Shown here one piece after another: positions 7,574 through 15,675 of a DNA stretch of 64,000 bases. Location: the NCBI GenBank assembly GCA_009841405.1, contig VXLV01000075.1, positions 31,690 to 95,689 of the forward strand. The letters are read 5' to 3'. This DNA is from Chloroflexota bacterium (GTDB lineage Bacteria; Chloroflexota; Anaerolineae; Aggregatilineales; Phototrophicaceae). Positions within the stretch are counted from its first letter, which is position 1; every line of letters begins with the position of its first letter. Below the pieces are notes generated by a model. That model had not been told where the DNA came from, did not search any database, and saw nothing but the letters and a program-made list of their open reading frames with translations. The position numbers and the translations under genes were made by a program.

Positions 7574-9868
7574 CTAGCCCGGATTCAGCGCTTCCCAGAC
7601 GCGCCGCGGCGTCAGCGGCATATCCAGGTGGCGCACGCCAAAGGGCGACAGCGCGTCCACGACGGCGTTGACCACAGCCGGCGTTGAGCCGATGGTTGCC
7701 GCTTCGCCGATGCCCTTTGCGCCAAGCGGATTGAGCGTGGTCGCGGTCACGGTCTTGTCGATGGCAAAGGTCGGGAAGTCGTCGGCGCGCGGCATGGCGT
7801 AGTCCATCAGGGTGCCGGTGAGCAGTTGGCCCTGCTCGTCGAAGACGATTTCTTCCAGCAGCGCCTGGCCGATGCCCTGCGCCAGGCCGCCGTGTATCTG
7901 CCCTTCCACCAGCAGCGGGCTGATGCGTGGGCCACAGTCGTCAACGGAATAGAATTCGCGCAAGCTGATGACGCCGGTGTCTTTCTCGATCTCGACCACA
8001 GCGACATGCGTGCCGAAGGGGTAGATGAAATCAGCCGGGCGGAAGAAATCAGTGGCTTCCAGGCCGGTGTCGATGTCATCGGGCAAGCGATCGGAATAAG
8101 CGCGCGCGGCGATCTTGTCCAGGCGCAAGCTGCGGCTGGGCACGCCTTTGACGCGGTACTCGCCCTCGGCGAATTCGATGTCGCCGGGCGCTGCTTCGAG
8201 CATGTGCGCGGCGATCCTTATCGCTTTGTCGCGCACCACCCCCGCCGAGCGCACGATCGCGGAGCCGCCTATGGCGAGGCTGCGGCTGCCGAAGGTGCCG
8301 ACGCCAACTGGCTGCGAGCCGGTGTCGCCGTGCCGGACGATGACCTTATCGTAGTCGGCGCCGATCTCGTCGGCAACGATTTGGGCGAAAGTCGTCTGCA
8401 AGCCTTGCCCGTGCGGCGATGTGCCGGTGTAGACCGTGACCGTGCCGCTAGGCTCGACGCGCACCTGGCCGCTCTCGTAGGGGCCGAAGCCGCACATCTC
8501 GACGTATGTCGCCAGGCCAATGCCCAGCAACTTGTCCGAGCCATTCGCGCGGCGTTCAGCCTGCTCGGCGCGCAATCCATCATAGTTCGCCGTTTCCAGC
8601 GCGGTACTCAGATTGGTTGCATAATCCCCGGTGTCATACGTCGAGCCGGTCGGCGTTCGGTATGGAAATTGCTCGGGCTTGAGATAATTGCGCCGGCGGA
8701 CGTCGGCGGCATCCAGACCCAGTTCATCCGCGATCATGTCGATGGCGCGCTCGATGTAATAGATGGCTTCGGGGCGGCCGGCGCCGCGGTAGGCCGCGAC
8801 GGCGATGGTATTGGTGAAGACGTTGCTGGCCTTGAAATGTACGGAGGGGATCGCGTAGTTGCCGCTGGCCATCAGCCCGGTCAAATGCGCGATATCATAG
8901 AATGGCGGATAGGCGCCCAACTCGCCGATAACATGCAGGCGCAAGCCGAGGAGCGTCCCTTCTTCATCGAATGCGACCTCGACATCGGCGATCTGCGAGC
9001 GGCCATGCGTGGTGGCGACGAAGTGCTCGACGCGGGTGCCCGCCCATTTCAGGGGCCGGTTGAAACGCTGCGCCAGCTTGGCGATGGCGATCTCTTCGGG
9101 ATAAAGCTGATTCTTGACGCCGAAACCGCCACCGACATTGGGGGCGATCACGCGCAGCATATTCTCCGGCAGGCGTAGGACAGTCGCCAAAGCCGAACGA
9201 ACGCCGTGCGGGATCTGCGTGCTGGACCAGAGCGTCAGCCCGCCGGTGACGGCATCGGGCGCGGCCGCCACTGCCCGCACTTCCATGGGCACGCCGGCGA
9301 TGCGTTGGCTGAGCATGCGCTGGCTGAGCGTGTGCGGCGCACTGGCGAAGACCTCGTCGACATCGTCCGACTTCTTCTCGCCGGTATCGATGATGTTGCT
9401 CTCCAAGCCGTCGAATACCTTGGGCGAGTCGCTCTTGCAAGCGCTGAGCAAGTCAACGGCGGCCGGCAATTCTTCCCAGTCGACGACAACATCGTCGACC
9501 GCGTCTTCCGCAACCTCGGCCGATGTGGCGACGACCGCCGCGACGACCTCGCCGACATGCCGGACGCGGTCCACCGAAAGCGCGAGATGGCTGTACTTTT
9601 CCAGCGCGATATCCCCGCCGGCGACGGGCACGGCCTCCCACTCGGCGCGCATATCGGCGCCGGTGACGACAGCGACAACGCCGTCGCGGGCTGCCGCCGC
9701 GCTGGTATCGATGCCGAGGATATTGGCGTGGGCGTAGGGGCTGCGGACGAATGCCACGCAGCACATGCCGGGCAGCTTGATATCGCCGACGTATTTGCCG
9801 GCGCCGGTGATTAGTCCGGGGTCTTCCTTGCGCTTAACGCTTGCGCCTACCATTGAGCGTAATGCCAT
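7574..9868 (-). CDS. Xanthine dehydrogenase-family molybdopterin-binding large subunit (form II CO dehydrogenase-like)
   Basis: 764 aa from the ATG at 9868, which has GGAG nine bases upstream; a TTG three codons earlier is less likely. Residues about 15-130 are the a/b hammerhead domain (GKYVGDI, AFVRSPYAHA) and the rest is the molybdopterin-binding domain, with VGGGFGVK near 245 and the active-site loop AYRGAGR near 359. AYRGAGR is the form II signature; true CoxL (form I) has AYRCSFR. The catalytic Glu region GAKGIGEAA is present near the C-terminus. These enzymes hydroxylate aldehydes or purine-like rings using FAD and Fe-S partner subunits, and neither partner is encoded next door. The real substrate is unknown. 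Confidence 0.85.
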   Translation of the reverse strand: MALRSMVGASVKRKEDPGLITGAGKYVGDIKLPGMCCVAFVRSPYAHANILGIDTSAAAARDGVVAVVTGADMRAEWEAVPVAGGDIALEKYSHLALSVDRVRHVGEVVAAVVATSAEVAEDAVDDVVVDWEELPAAVDLLSACKSDSPKVFDGLESNIIDTGEKKSDDVDEVFASAPHTLSQRMLSQRIAGVPMEVRAVAAAPDAVTGGLTLWSSTQIPHGVRSALATVLRLPENMLRVIAPNVGGGFGVKNQLYPEEIAIAKLAQRFNRPLKWAGTRVEHFVATTHGRSQIADVEVAFDEEGTLLGLRLHVIGELGAYPPFYDIAHLTGLMASGNYAIPSVHFKASNVFTNTIAVAAYRGAGRPEAIYYIERAIDMIADELGLDAADVRRRNYLKPEQFPYRTPTGSTYDTGDYATNLSTALETANYDGLRAEQAERRANGSDKLLGIGLATYVEMCGFGPYESGQVRVEPSGTVTVYTGTSPHGQGLQTTFAQIVADEIGADYDKVIVRHGDTGSQPVGVGTFGSRSLAIGGSAIVRSAGVVRDKAIRIAAHMLEAAPGDIEFAEGEYRVKGVPSRSLRLDKIAARAYSDRLPDDIDTGLEATDFFRPADFIYPFGTHVAVVEIEKDTGVISLREFYSVDDCGPRISPLLVEGQIHGGLAQGIGQALLEEIVFDEQGQLLTGTLMDYAMPRADDFPTFAIDKTVTATTLNPLGAKGIGEAATIGSTPAVVNAVVDALSPFGVRHLDMPLTPRRVWEALNPG

Positions 9869-9933
9869 CGCCGTCAACTCCTTGTTCGCATTTGTTCACC
9901 CAGCGTTCACTATGAATCGCGCTGGCTTTGCGG

Positions 9934-10248
9934 CTACGCGCCGTCGACCGCGTAGCCCTTCTTCATCCAGCCTTTAGTGCCTTCTTCGAGATTATAGATG
10001 TCCTCGTAGCCCATGCTCGCCAGATAGAGCGCAGCCTGCGCCGAGCGCACGCCGGTATTGCAGACCAGCACCACCGGGGCGTCTTCGTCAATCTCGTCGA
10101 CACGCGCCATAAATTCGCTGAGCGGGATGTTAACGGCGCCGGGGATATGCCCCTCGGCGTGTTCCTCTTCTTCGCGCACATCAATGAATTGATGCGCGCT
10201 GGTGGCGAATTGATCCCGGTATTCCTCGCTGTTGATGTCGCTGTACAT
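9934..10248 (-). CDS. Rhodanese-domain protein
   Basis: 104 aa, a single complete rhodanese domain: FIDVREEEEHAEGHIPGAVN (residues 22-41) and the active-site loop VCNTGVRS with the persulfide-forming Cys at about residue 63. Such single-domain proteins carry sulfane sulfur for cofactor or tRNA thiolation, or for cyanide detoxification. It is 65 bp upstream of the molybdenum hydroxylase on the same strand, and those enzymes need a sulfurated cofactor. A functional link is plausible but unproven. Confidence 0.9.
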   Translation of the reverse strand: MYSDINSEEYRDQFATSAHQFIDVREEEEHAEGHIPGAVNIPLSEFMARVDEIDEDAPVVLVCNTGVRSAQAALYLASMGYEDIYNLEEGTKGWMKKGYAVDGA

Positions 10249-10375
10249 ACCCTGCCCTGCCTAGAGATTGATCTTGCTGCGAATTATAGCCAAGCTGGAA
10301 AACTTCTCCAAATGAGTCGCGCCAGGAGCGGAAAAAGAAGGTTGTGCGTGTCCCCAACGCAAAGGGCGCAGATGC

Positions 10376-10391
10376 TGGGGCGCTAGCCCCA
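10376..10391 (-). terminator. Short hairpin just after the endolysin gene
   Basis: TGGGGC-GCTA-GCCCCA is a perfect 6-bp stem with a tetraloop. It lies 4 bp past the stop of the M23 gene on the minus strand. No T-tract follows, so intrinsic termination is uncertain. Confidence 0.35.
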
Positions 10392-10395
10392 AGTG

Positions 10396-11538
10396 TCAAA
10401 TACTGGCCGGGACCTGGCTCAGCGGATTAACGAAACGCTCGGCAACTTCAGAAGGCGCGTCGTAATAGGTTCCGGCGCGGGCGTAGGCTCGGGAGCGCGG
10501 CATGTCCAGGTGCAGATGCGCCGCGTAGATATTCTTCGCGCCTTTGCCGACCGTCCCGATCTGCCGGCCGCGGGCGACGCGTGCGCCCTTCTTCACCAGC
10601 GTCTTGTCCAGATGCGTGTAGCGCAGGCAGGTCCCGTCATCGTGCTCAACCGTGACCGTATTGCCGAAACCCTTGGGCAAGTAGACCGAGTCGATCACGA
10701 CGCCGCGGCGCATGGCGTATACCGGCGCCTGGAAGCAGCCGTAACGCGCGATGTCGATGCCGCTGTGATGTTTGCCATGAAAGGCCGGGAGAGACTCGTC
10801 GTAGAGGACTTCGGCGTAACCCAGTGTGATGCGCCAATCGCTTGCGGGCGGGATCACGACACCGGACGCCGGATCGACGGGTGATGTGAGCGCGGAAGCC
10901 GATAGGGACGCAGCGGTCTGCCGACTGATCGGTTCGATGGCCTCGGGGATGAGCAGATAATCGCCGGTCGGTAGATCCAGCCGATTGCTCGTGCTGAAGC
11001 TCGGGAAATGCTCGCTGACCAACCGCTTCAGCCAGTCGTTGATACACGCGTCGCTCCGGTCCGCTTCAATCATCTCGGATATGAATGTTTCCAGAAAGAG
11101 ATCGAGGTTAGGAATCGGGGATTTGTGCGCCAGGCCCAAGCGTGTCTCGGTTTTCAGCAGCAGCTGATGGCGCAGGCCGAACTTGACCGCCGCCAGCATG
11201 ACAACAAGCGTCGCTACGGGCTCGGCAACGCCTCTGGGCGCGCAAGACACGGCATAGACGCGATACAGCCAATCTCGCGCTGTCGAGCTATTACTGCGCG
11301 CCCGCCGCGCCAGCTCATCGGGAAAGACTTGATGAATAACCTCATACGCGATGTTGAGGAGGTCTTGCGGCGGCGCCTTGGGCTCCAGCTGGCGCGCTTC
11401 CTGGACGACGGCGGCTGGCGCTTCCGCTGCTACAAACGTCGCCAGTACATCGCTGGCCAACTGGAGACGCTCGCGCGCCTCGGCGATCTCTCGCAGCGCT
11501 AGTTGGACGCGGGTCGGTTCAGGCTGGGTCTGCGTCAT
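10396..11538 (-). CDS. M23-family peptidase, probable phage-type endolysin
   Basis: 380 aa from the ATG at 11538 (GAGGGA upstream). The C-terminal 150 residues are a LytM/M23 zinc endopeptidase domain: HHSGIDIARYG near residue 255 (the HxxxD zinc ligands) and AAHLHLDMP near 335 (HxH). The N-terminal 200 residues are helical, with no signal peptide and no known domain. M23 enzymes cut peptide cross-bridges in peptidoglycan. The start overlaps the preceding holin-like gene by 20 bp, so the pair resembles a phage lysis cassette at the end of the tail-gene segment. The lack of a signal peptide agrees with holin-dependent release. Confidence 0.8.
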   Translation of the reverse strand: MTQTQPEPTRVQLALREIAEARERLQLASDVLATFVAAEAPAAVVQEARQLEPKAPPQDLLNIAYEVIHQVFPDELARRARSNSSTARDWLYRVYAVSCAPRGVAEPVATLVVMLAAVKFGLRHQLLLKTETRLGLAHKSPIPNLDLFLETFISEMIEADRSDACINDWLKRLVSEHFPSFSTSNRLDLPTGDYLLIPEAIEPISRQTAASLSASALTSPVDPASGVVIPPASDWRITLGYAEVLYDESLPAFHGKHHSGIDIARYGCFQAPVYAMRRGVVIDSVYLPKGFGNTVTVEHDDGTCLRYTHLDKTLVKKGARVARGRQIGTVGKGAKNIYAAHLHLDMPRSRAYARAGTYYDAPSEVAERFVNPLSQVPASI

Positions 11539-11770
11539 GATTTCCCTCACTTTCATTCAGTCCGGCTTTCTTGGCCAGTTCGCGGTCCTCAAGGACATAG
11601 CCGCCCACCAGCGTCACGCAGATGGTCGTGATCGTCGGCGCCAGCACATCCAGATGCTCTTCCAGCTCCGGCCGCGCCGCAACGACTACCAGTGTGACGA
11701 CGCTGATGACCGATGACCAGAAGCGTCGCGACCCCAACAAGCGTCGCGGCGCCGTTTTCGTTTTATCCAT
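11519..11770 (-). CDS. Holin-like small membrane protein
   Basis: 83 aa from the ATG at 11770, which sits eight bases after AGGAG. Two hydrophobic segments (SVISVVTLVVVAA near 19-31 and ITTICVTLVGGYVL near 45-59) are flanked by a basic N-terminus and a charged tail. Its size, topology and position directly before the M23 endolysin gene, with a 20-bp overlap, match small phage holins. It resembles proteins annotated as phage holin family only in architecture. Confidence 0.6.
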   Translation of the reverse strand: MDKTKTAPRRLLGSRRFWSSVISVVTLVVVAARPELEEHLDVLAPTITTICVTLVGGYVLEDRELAKKAGLNESEGNHDADPA

Positions 11771-11820
11771 TTTCTTGCTCCTCATGATTCAGCCGTTCCA
11801 AGATCGAAATGCTCACAACA

Positions 11821-11845
11821 ACGCCTGCCTCAAGTTCGCAGGCGT
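11821..11845. other. Perfect hairpin in the holin leader
   Basis: ACGCCTGC and GCAGGCGT form an 8-bp perfect stem with a 9-base loop, about 50 bp upstream of the holin-like start on the minus strand. It may be a terminator of the upstream cassette or a leader structure. No T-run follows on either strand. Confidence 0.4.
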
Positions 11846-11887
11846 CCGGCTGATTCTGTTTGCGAGTTGTCGTGGAGATAGGTGAAG

Positions 11888-11932
11888 CAGTGAGATGACA
11901 CGCGCCCTGTCACAAACCGTCTCATCTCACTG
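11888..11932 (-). other. Hairpin with conserved loop, copy 1
   Basis: CAGTGAGATGA (11888-11898) and TCATCTCACTG (11922-11932) are perfect 11-bp complementary arms. The loop contains GCCCTGTCACAA, shared with three other hairpins at 13792-13843, 50720-50764 and 51778-51822 whose arms are quite different in sequence. This copy starts nine bases after the stop of the truncated hub gene. Confidence 0.6.
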
Positions 11933-11941
11933 ATTCGAACG

Positions 11942-12535
11942 CTAATACGCCAGGCGTGCGCCCCGCTCGGCCGCCGCGATGTCGCGGAAGGCTTCCAGAT
12001 TGGCCAGCTTGGTCGATTTGCCCAGCTTGCTGTAGTCGGGGTCGCCCAGCACCCAGGAGTCGCTCAGCGCCGGCGGGAAGATGACTTCCTGAATGAGCGC
12101 ATCAATGATCTGGTCGCTGCGCTGGTTCTCCTGCAGCTCGATCTTGGTCTCGGTCGCCTTCAGGAATTGCATCGCGCCGGCAACCCGGATGGTCGCCTTG
12201 CGCTCGCCGTATTTGTTGGCAGCCGGATGCACCGATTCGACCCAGCCCGACCAATGCGTGCGCGTGGTCGTGCCGTCGTTAGACGTCACGCGAACCGGGC
12301 GCAGCGGCTGGATCTTGCCCGCCAGCGGATTCGCCGCATCCTCGTTCTCCGGCGAAAAGCGCCGGTCGCGGTTGTCCAGGACCAGACCCAAGACCGAATT
12401 CTGGGCGATGTCCTTGTAGGGCTCGCGAAAGCCCAGGAACCAGTTGACCCAGACGGCGCGCTCAGTGACGATGTCGTCGCCGCTGAACTCCCCGTCTCGA
12501 TCCCAGTCGATTGCGATTGTCCATGTCGTTGCCAT
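11942..12535 (-). CDS. Phage tail-hub/minor tail protein, truncated copy A
   Basis: 197 aa with a strong AGGAGG site. The N-terminus (WTIAIDWDRDGEFSG, then LVLDNRDRRFSPEN, GKIQPLRPVRV and GWVESVHP) matches the first two domains of phage tail-hub proteins from siphophage-like tails, in which an IDWDxDGxFS opening and a DNRDGRFSPEN strand are typical. Full-length members are several hundred residues. This one stops just after the REIAxAERG-like helix (AFRDIAAAERGA). It differs from copy B (47227-47871) at only two residues over about 185 shared positions. It lies downstream of an immunity gene, so it looks like a duplicated 5' gene fragment left by cassette insertion. Confidence 0.75.
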   Translation of the reverse strand: MATTWTIAIDWDRDGEFSGDDIVTERAVWVNWFLGFREPYKDIAQNSVLGLVLDNRDRRFSPENEDAANPLAGKIQPLRPVRVTSNDGTTTRTHWSGWVESVHPAANKYGERKATIRVAGAMQFLKATETKIELQENQRSDQIIDALIQEVIFPPALSDSWVLGDPDYSKLGKSTKLANLEAFRDIAAAERGARLAY

Positions 12536-12564
12536 CCTACTTCTCCTCCTTTATGTCACTTGAT

Positions 12565-13035
12565 TTAGAACTTGTAAGGAATGTCAGCAAACAGACGCAG
12601 CCTCTCTTCGGTCCAGAATTTGAAGTGGGGATTCTCCATGATCATGAGTTCGCCGTCGTGGTAGCTCAATACGTACATGTCGGTAAAACTGACTGCCAAG
12701 CTACAGTTGATCGTTTTAATCAGTCCCGCTACGCCTCGAAGTACGTCATTACGCAGCGCTTCAATACACGGCGTTGGCTTTCGGTAATAGATAGCGATCA
12801 TGATATTAGGGTCAAAACCAACCTTATCATGCATTATCTGCTTGATTAATTCGGGTGGGAAATAACGAAACGTGTCGATTGACATCAGCGGCTTTACAAC
12901 GGAGACTCGTTCTTGACCGACCACGACTTCTACTTCTTCAATCTCAAAGTCGTCAAAGAGATGTTGGCAATAGCTGGCTGTGACTTCTCGTGTGTTATGC
13001 GCGGACATAACAAAGATGCTATCTTCGATAGACAT
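12565..13035 (-). CDS. Probable immunity protein for the CdiA-type toxin (SitI3/CdiI-like)
   Basis: 156 aa, soluble, with a strong AAGGAGG site. It lies 15 bp after the toxin frame, the standard toxin-then-immunity order. The C-terminus ENPHFKFWTEERLRLF resembles the end of SitI3-like immunity proteins; that assignment is by pattern and not firm. Base composition is visibly more AT-rich than the flanking chromosomal genes, as usual for mobile toxin cassettes. Its expected role is to bind and block the nuclease encoded at 13051-13365. Confidence 0.65.
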   Translation of the reverse strand: MSIEDSIFVMSAHNTREVTASYCQHLFDDFEIEEVEVVVGQERVSVVKPLMSIDTFRYFPPELIKQIMHDKVGFDPNIMIAIYYRKPTPCIEALRNDVLRGVAGLIKTINCSLAVSFTDMYVLSYHDGELMIMENPHFKFWTEERLRLFADIPYKF

Positions 13036-13050
13036 TTCTTCCTCCTTGTC

Positions 13051-13365
13051 TTAAACGTTTGGTTGAACCCACGTACCGATGAAACTATGGTGTTGTATCA
13101 TGATTACCTCCTTCAGTTCAGCAACAAGTGGGTCTCCCTTGACATACCAGCCTGGCAAGTATTCTTTCAACCCGTCTGCCGTCAGGTCTGTATATGACAA
13201 ATCGATTACCAGACGATCTGTTTGGCTAGGTACTTTCTTTGGTAGCATATTCCATATTGAGCCAAGAGCGTCGTTAGCCGAGGCAATGTTCTCAGGATCA
13301 CCGACGGTATAGGCATCGAATACCCGCCCCTCGATAATGTAATCTAGATTCCTGTTGCCGCTTTT
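13051..13365 (-). CDS. CdiA C-terminal tRNA-nuclease-type toxin domain (frame-shifted from leader)
   Basis: The frame is open for 104 codons from about 13365. LDYIIEGRVFDAYTVGDPEN, then IASANDALGSIW, then a DRLVIDLS strand and LKEVIMI follow the pattern of the CdiA_C tRNA nuclease domain, which has a D-Y-I-I/V-x-G opening and a closing E-V/I-I-hydrophobic strand. The first ATG in frame (13248) would delete half the domain, so it is not the natural start. Instead, the leader ORF at 13344-13751 runs into this frame with a -1 shift at a run of five A (13362-13366). Without that shift the two would be one effector of about 230 residues. Immunity gene downstream. Confidence 0.65.
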   Translation of the reverse strand, partial: KSGNRNLDYIIEGRVFDAYTVGDPENIASANDALGSIWNMLPKKVPSQTDRLVIDLSYTDLTADGLKEYLPGWYVKGDPLVAELKEVIMIQHHSFIGTWVQPNV

Positions 13366-13751
13366 TCGCTGATGTCCGGTCTGGTTTCTTCCGGCAAATC
13401 TTCCGGGACAACTGGAAGGCTAGGTGTGGACTGCTTGTTGCGCGCAGCCTCCCGTTCCCGGCGCGCACCCTCGTTATGCTCTATGGCCGTCTCCTTGTTC
13501 AAGAGGGGGTTGAAGACGGGATTATTGCCCGCACCAGTGTCATCGACAGATTCGTCCTTATCGTGAGCTGGTGGCGTGCTACCAGGCCTGTCAGGTTCTT
13601 CCGGCTGCGGCAGGCCGAGCCGGTGGTAGTGGTTGTATTCGTAATGTTGTAAACCGGTATCCACCGCCAGCGGCGCTTGCGACTTCTGTTCCTCTTCGGC
13701 GTCAGGCTTTTGCGTATCACCGGCACTTGGAAGCAAATAGTATGGATACAC
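13344..13751 (-). CDS. MYPYYLL-type effector leader, short version (cassette A)
   Basis: 135 aa starting at GTG 13751. It begins MYPYYLLPSAGDTQ; the effector at 49580-50674 begins MYPYYLLPNAGDTQ. The first 42 bases of the two genes differ at only three positions, then similarity stops. The rest is a polar, Pro/Glu/Asp-rich, probably disordered linker. It ends at TAG 13344-13346, but the next frame continues into a CdiA-type toxin domain. I infer an N-terminal sorting or loading tag plus linker plus C-terminal toxin. No known signal peptide is present. Hairpin copy 2 and a promoter-like element lie upstream. Confidence 0.6.
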   Translation of the reverse strand: MYPYYLLPSAGDTQKPDAEEEQKSQAPLAVDTGLQHYEYNHYHRLGLPQPEEPDRPGSTPPAHDKDESVDDTGAGNNPVFNPLLNKETAIEHNEGARREREAARNKQSTPSLPVVPEDLPEETRPDISEKAATGI

Positions 13752-13791
13752 CGTGAGTTCTCTTCCCGCTAATCATCAGCTCAGTCTGTGA

Positions 13792-13843
13792 ATGCGCCGC
13801 TACGCGATTTGCCCTGTCACAAGCCATCGCGCCGGACGCGGCA
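13792..13843 (-). other. Hairpin with conserved loop, copy 2, in effector leader
   Basis: Arms ATGC...CGCGAT (13792-13808) and ATCGCG...GCAT (13826-13843) enclose TTGCCCTGTCACAAGCC. The outer 4 bp and inner 6 bp pair perfectly and the middle pairs imperfectly. On the minus strand it is followed by ATTCACAGACTGAG about 40 bases before the effector start, a flank also present before the effector at 50674 and near 51770. Confidence 0.55.
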
Positions 13844-13883
13844 TCCGCTTTAAATGAGTCCTCAAATACAGAAATAGCATATT

Positions 13884-13903
13884 TGTTCTAGCATAAAGCG
13901 ACC
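13884..13903 (-). promoter_or_regulatory. Conserved promoter-like element upstream of toxin cassette A
   Basis: The minus-strand sequence GGTCGCTTTATGCTAGAACA matches 15 of 20 bases with an element at 51923-51942, which also lies upstream of a conserved-loop hairpin and phage-tail genes. The shared parts are GGTCGC and TAGAACA. It could be a promoter or operator; no transcription start can be fixed from sequence. Confidence 0.35.
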
Positions 13904-14379
13904 TTTTGTTCGCGCCTCTTGAATTCGTCCGGCGGGAAGATGACTTCCTGAATCAGCGCGTCGATGATCTGGTCGCTGCGCTGGTTCTCCTGCAGCTCGA
14001 TCTTGGTCTCGGTCGCCTTCAGGAATTGCATCGCGCCGATGCACAGAATCTTGACCAGCCGCTCGCCGTATTTGTTGGCGGCCGGATGCACCGACTCGAC
14101 CCAGCCCGAGATGTAGCGGCGCGTGGTCGTGCCGTCGTGCGACTCGACCTTCAGCGGGCGCAGCGGCGCCAGCTTGCCGCTCAGCGGGCCGGCGCTGTTT
14201 TCCGGCGTGAAGCGCTTGTCGTCGTTGCGCAGGACGAGGCGATGCTACGCGTCATTGCCCACATCCATATACGCTTGCTGGAAACCGCGCGTCCACTTGG
14301 CGGACAAGACTCGAGCCGTCTCGTCCGTGTAGTTGCCGTCCCGATCCCAGTCGATGCCGATGGTCCACCTTGTTGTCAT
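13888..14379 (-). pseudogene. Phage tail-hub protein, decayed copy C
   Basis: A GGGAGG site and ATG at 14379 open a frame starting MTTRWTIGIDWDRDGNYTDE, the same family as copies A and B but clearly more diverged. It is broken by TAG after codon 43 (GNDA-stop-HRLVL, where relatives have an ordinary residue), then continues in frame through DKRFTPEN and GWVESVHPAANKYGER to IFPP. Beyond that it loses similarity and ends at 13888. The stretch GAMQFLKATETKIELQENQR is identical to copies A and B, so gene conversion between copies is likely. Confidence 0.7.
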
Positions 14380-14466
14380 TGCTTTTCCTCCCTTATGATT
14401 ATGATGCGTTATGCGGAATGATGAACATCTATGGTTGCTGGTGACTCAGGCGTATCCCCCCTTCGA

Positions 14467-15675
14467 CTATTTGGGTGACCAGCTTATTTCGGACATGCTG
14501 CATTCCAGGTCCGTTAACTGTTGCAGTCCCGTTCCGTCCCGCCTTATTTTGAACAGGCGGTTGTCTTGCGACGCAGAAGAAAACGCAATCCATTCACTAT
14601 CAGGGGACCATGCAATCGGCACATATTTGATGTCCTGCAAGAATGCCGATACTTGACCTGTTGCCACATCTAGCAGATGCAGGTAGCGGCGAGAACGATC
14701 GTCCAGACTTCCATCATTGCTCACCCTAATCCAGTCACCGTGCGCCGCATATTTGTCGCTTATGCTTATGATCGCAAGCAATTTGCCATTGGGCGACCAA
14801 CTAGCAGGCCCGGCGCCTAAATCTGTTGCATTTACTTTGAGAAGGGATTTCATATCAAATACTTGCAGTCCATCGTATTCATCGGCATAAAGGAATGCCT
14901 CATCGTTGCGTGACCACTGACGCAGATTGGCAAAGAACAATTGTGCGTCGGGACTAACTAGTAATTTCAATCCCGACGAATCTTGATGCAGGCTATAGTC
15001 AAGCGCGGGATCGCCTGTAGTATTGTGGAGGATGGAAAGCAGAAGACCATTATGAGATAGACTGTAAGATCCGCGTCTGAGTTGATTAATTTGCTTGATT
15101 TCGCCCCCGTCTGCTGATACGGAATGAAGTCCGCCGGAGTCAAAAAAAATTGTTTCCCCGTCGCTGGACCTTTGCGGATTGTGCTCATCGTTCTGATTGT
15201 AGGTTAATCGCTTTATCACCGAGCCGTCGAAGCGAATACTATAGACTTCAGAATAGTGCGATTCGTAAGCCCATCGTCTATTCCACGACCAGTATCCTTC
15301 GTCTTTCATATTCATTGCGAGCCAAGTCCCATCAGGCGACCAATCCAGCGAGTAATGAATCTTGGAAGAACTGCTATCGATCAATTGCAGGTTGGTTCCA
15401 TCGGCATGCACTGTATACAAGTTTGAACCGTATCCCCTACGGTGATCGCAAACGAATGCGATCAGGTCAGTTTCTTTTTGCGCCTGGTTGGGAAAATGGA
15501 TGGATTGCCTTACGCTATCTACGACTCTTTGCATCTGCGGGTTATAGAAGACTACTGGCGTAAAAAGATAGAGCGCGCAGGCCGAGAATACCGATATCAA
15601 GGCAAGGCTAGATATCGATAGCAATCGGCGACATCCAGCCGCTTTAGAGATAGGAGCATGGCTCTTGTTCTTCAT
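14467..15675 (-). CDS. TolB-like beta-propeller protein with N-terminal membrane anchor
   Basis: 402 aa. Residues about 20-42 are one hydrophobic segment (SISSLALISVFSACALYLF), so the protein is anchored with its bulk outside the cytoplasm. The rest carries PD40/TolB-type propeller repeats, recognised by recurring SWSPDG-like blades: DWSPDGTWLA, SWSPNGKLLA, AWSPDSEWIA and a final EISWSPK. Such propellers usually bind proteins or peptides. Base composition is AT-richer than the chromosome, like the adjacent toxin genes, suggesting shared acquisition. Function unknown. Confidence 0.75.
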   Translation of the reverse strand: MKNKSHAPISKAAGCRRLLSISSLALISVFSACALYLFTPVVFYNPQMQRVVDSVRQSIHFPNQAQKETDLIAFVCDHRRGYGSNLYTVHADGTNLQLIDSSSSKIHYSLDWSPDGTWLAMNMKDEGYWSWNRRWAYESHYSEVYSIRFDGSVIKRLTYNQNDEHNPQRSSDGETIFFDSGGLHSVSADGGEIKQINQLRRGSYSLSHNGLLLSILHNTTGDPALDYSLHQDSSGLKLLVSPDAQLFFANLRQWSRNDEAFLYADEYDGLQVFDMKSLLKVNATDLGAGPASWSPNGKLLAIISISDKYAAHGDWIRVSNDGSLDDRSRRYLHLLDVATGQVSAFLQDIKYVPIAWSPDSEWIAFSSASQDNRLFKIRRDGTGLQQLTDLECSMSEISWSPK

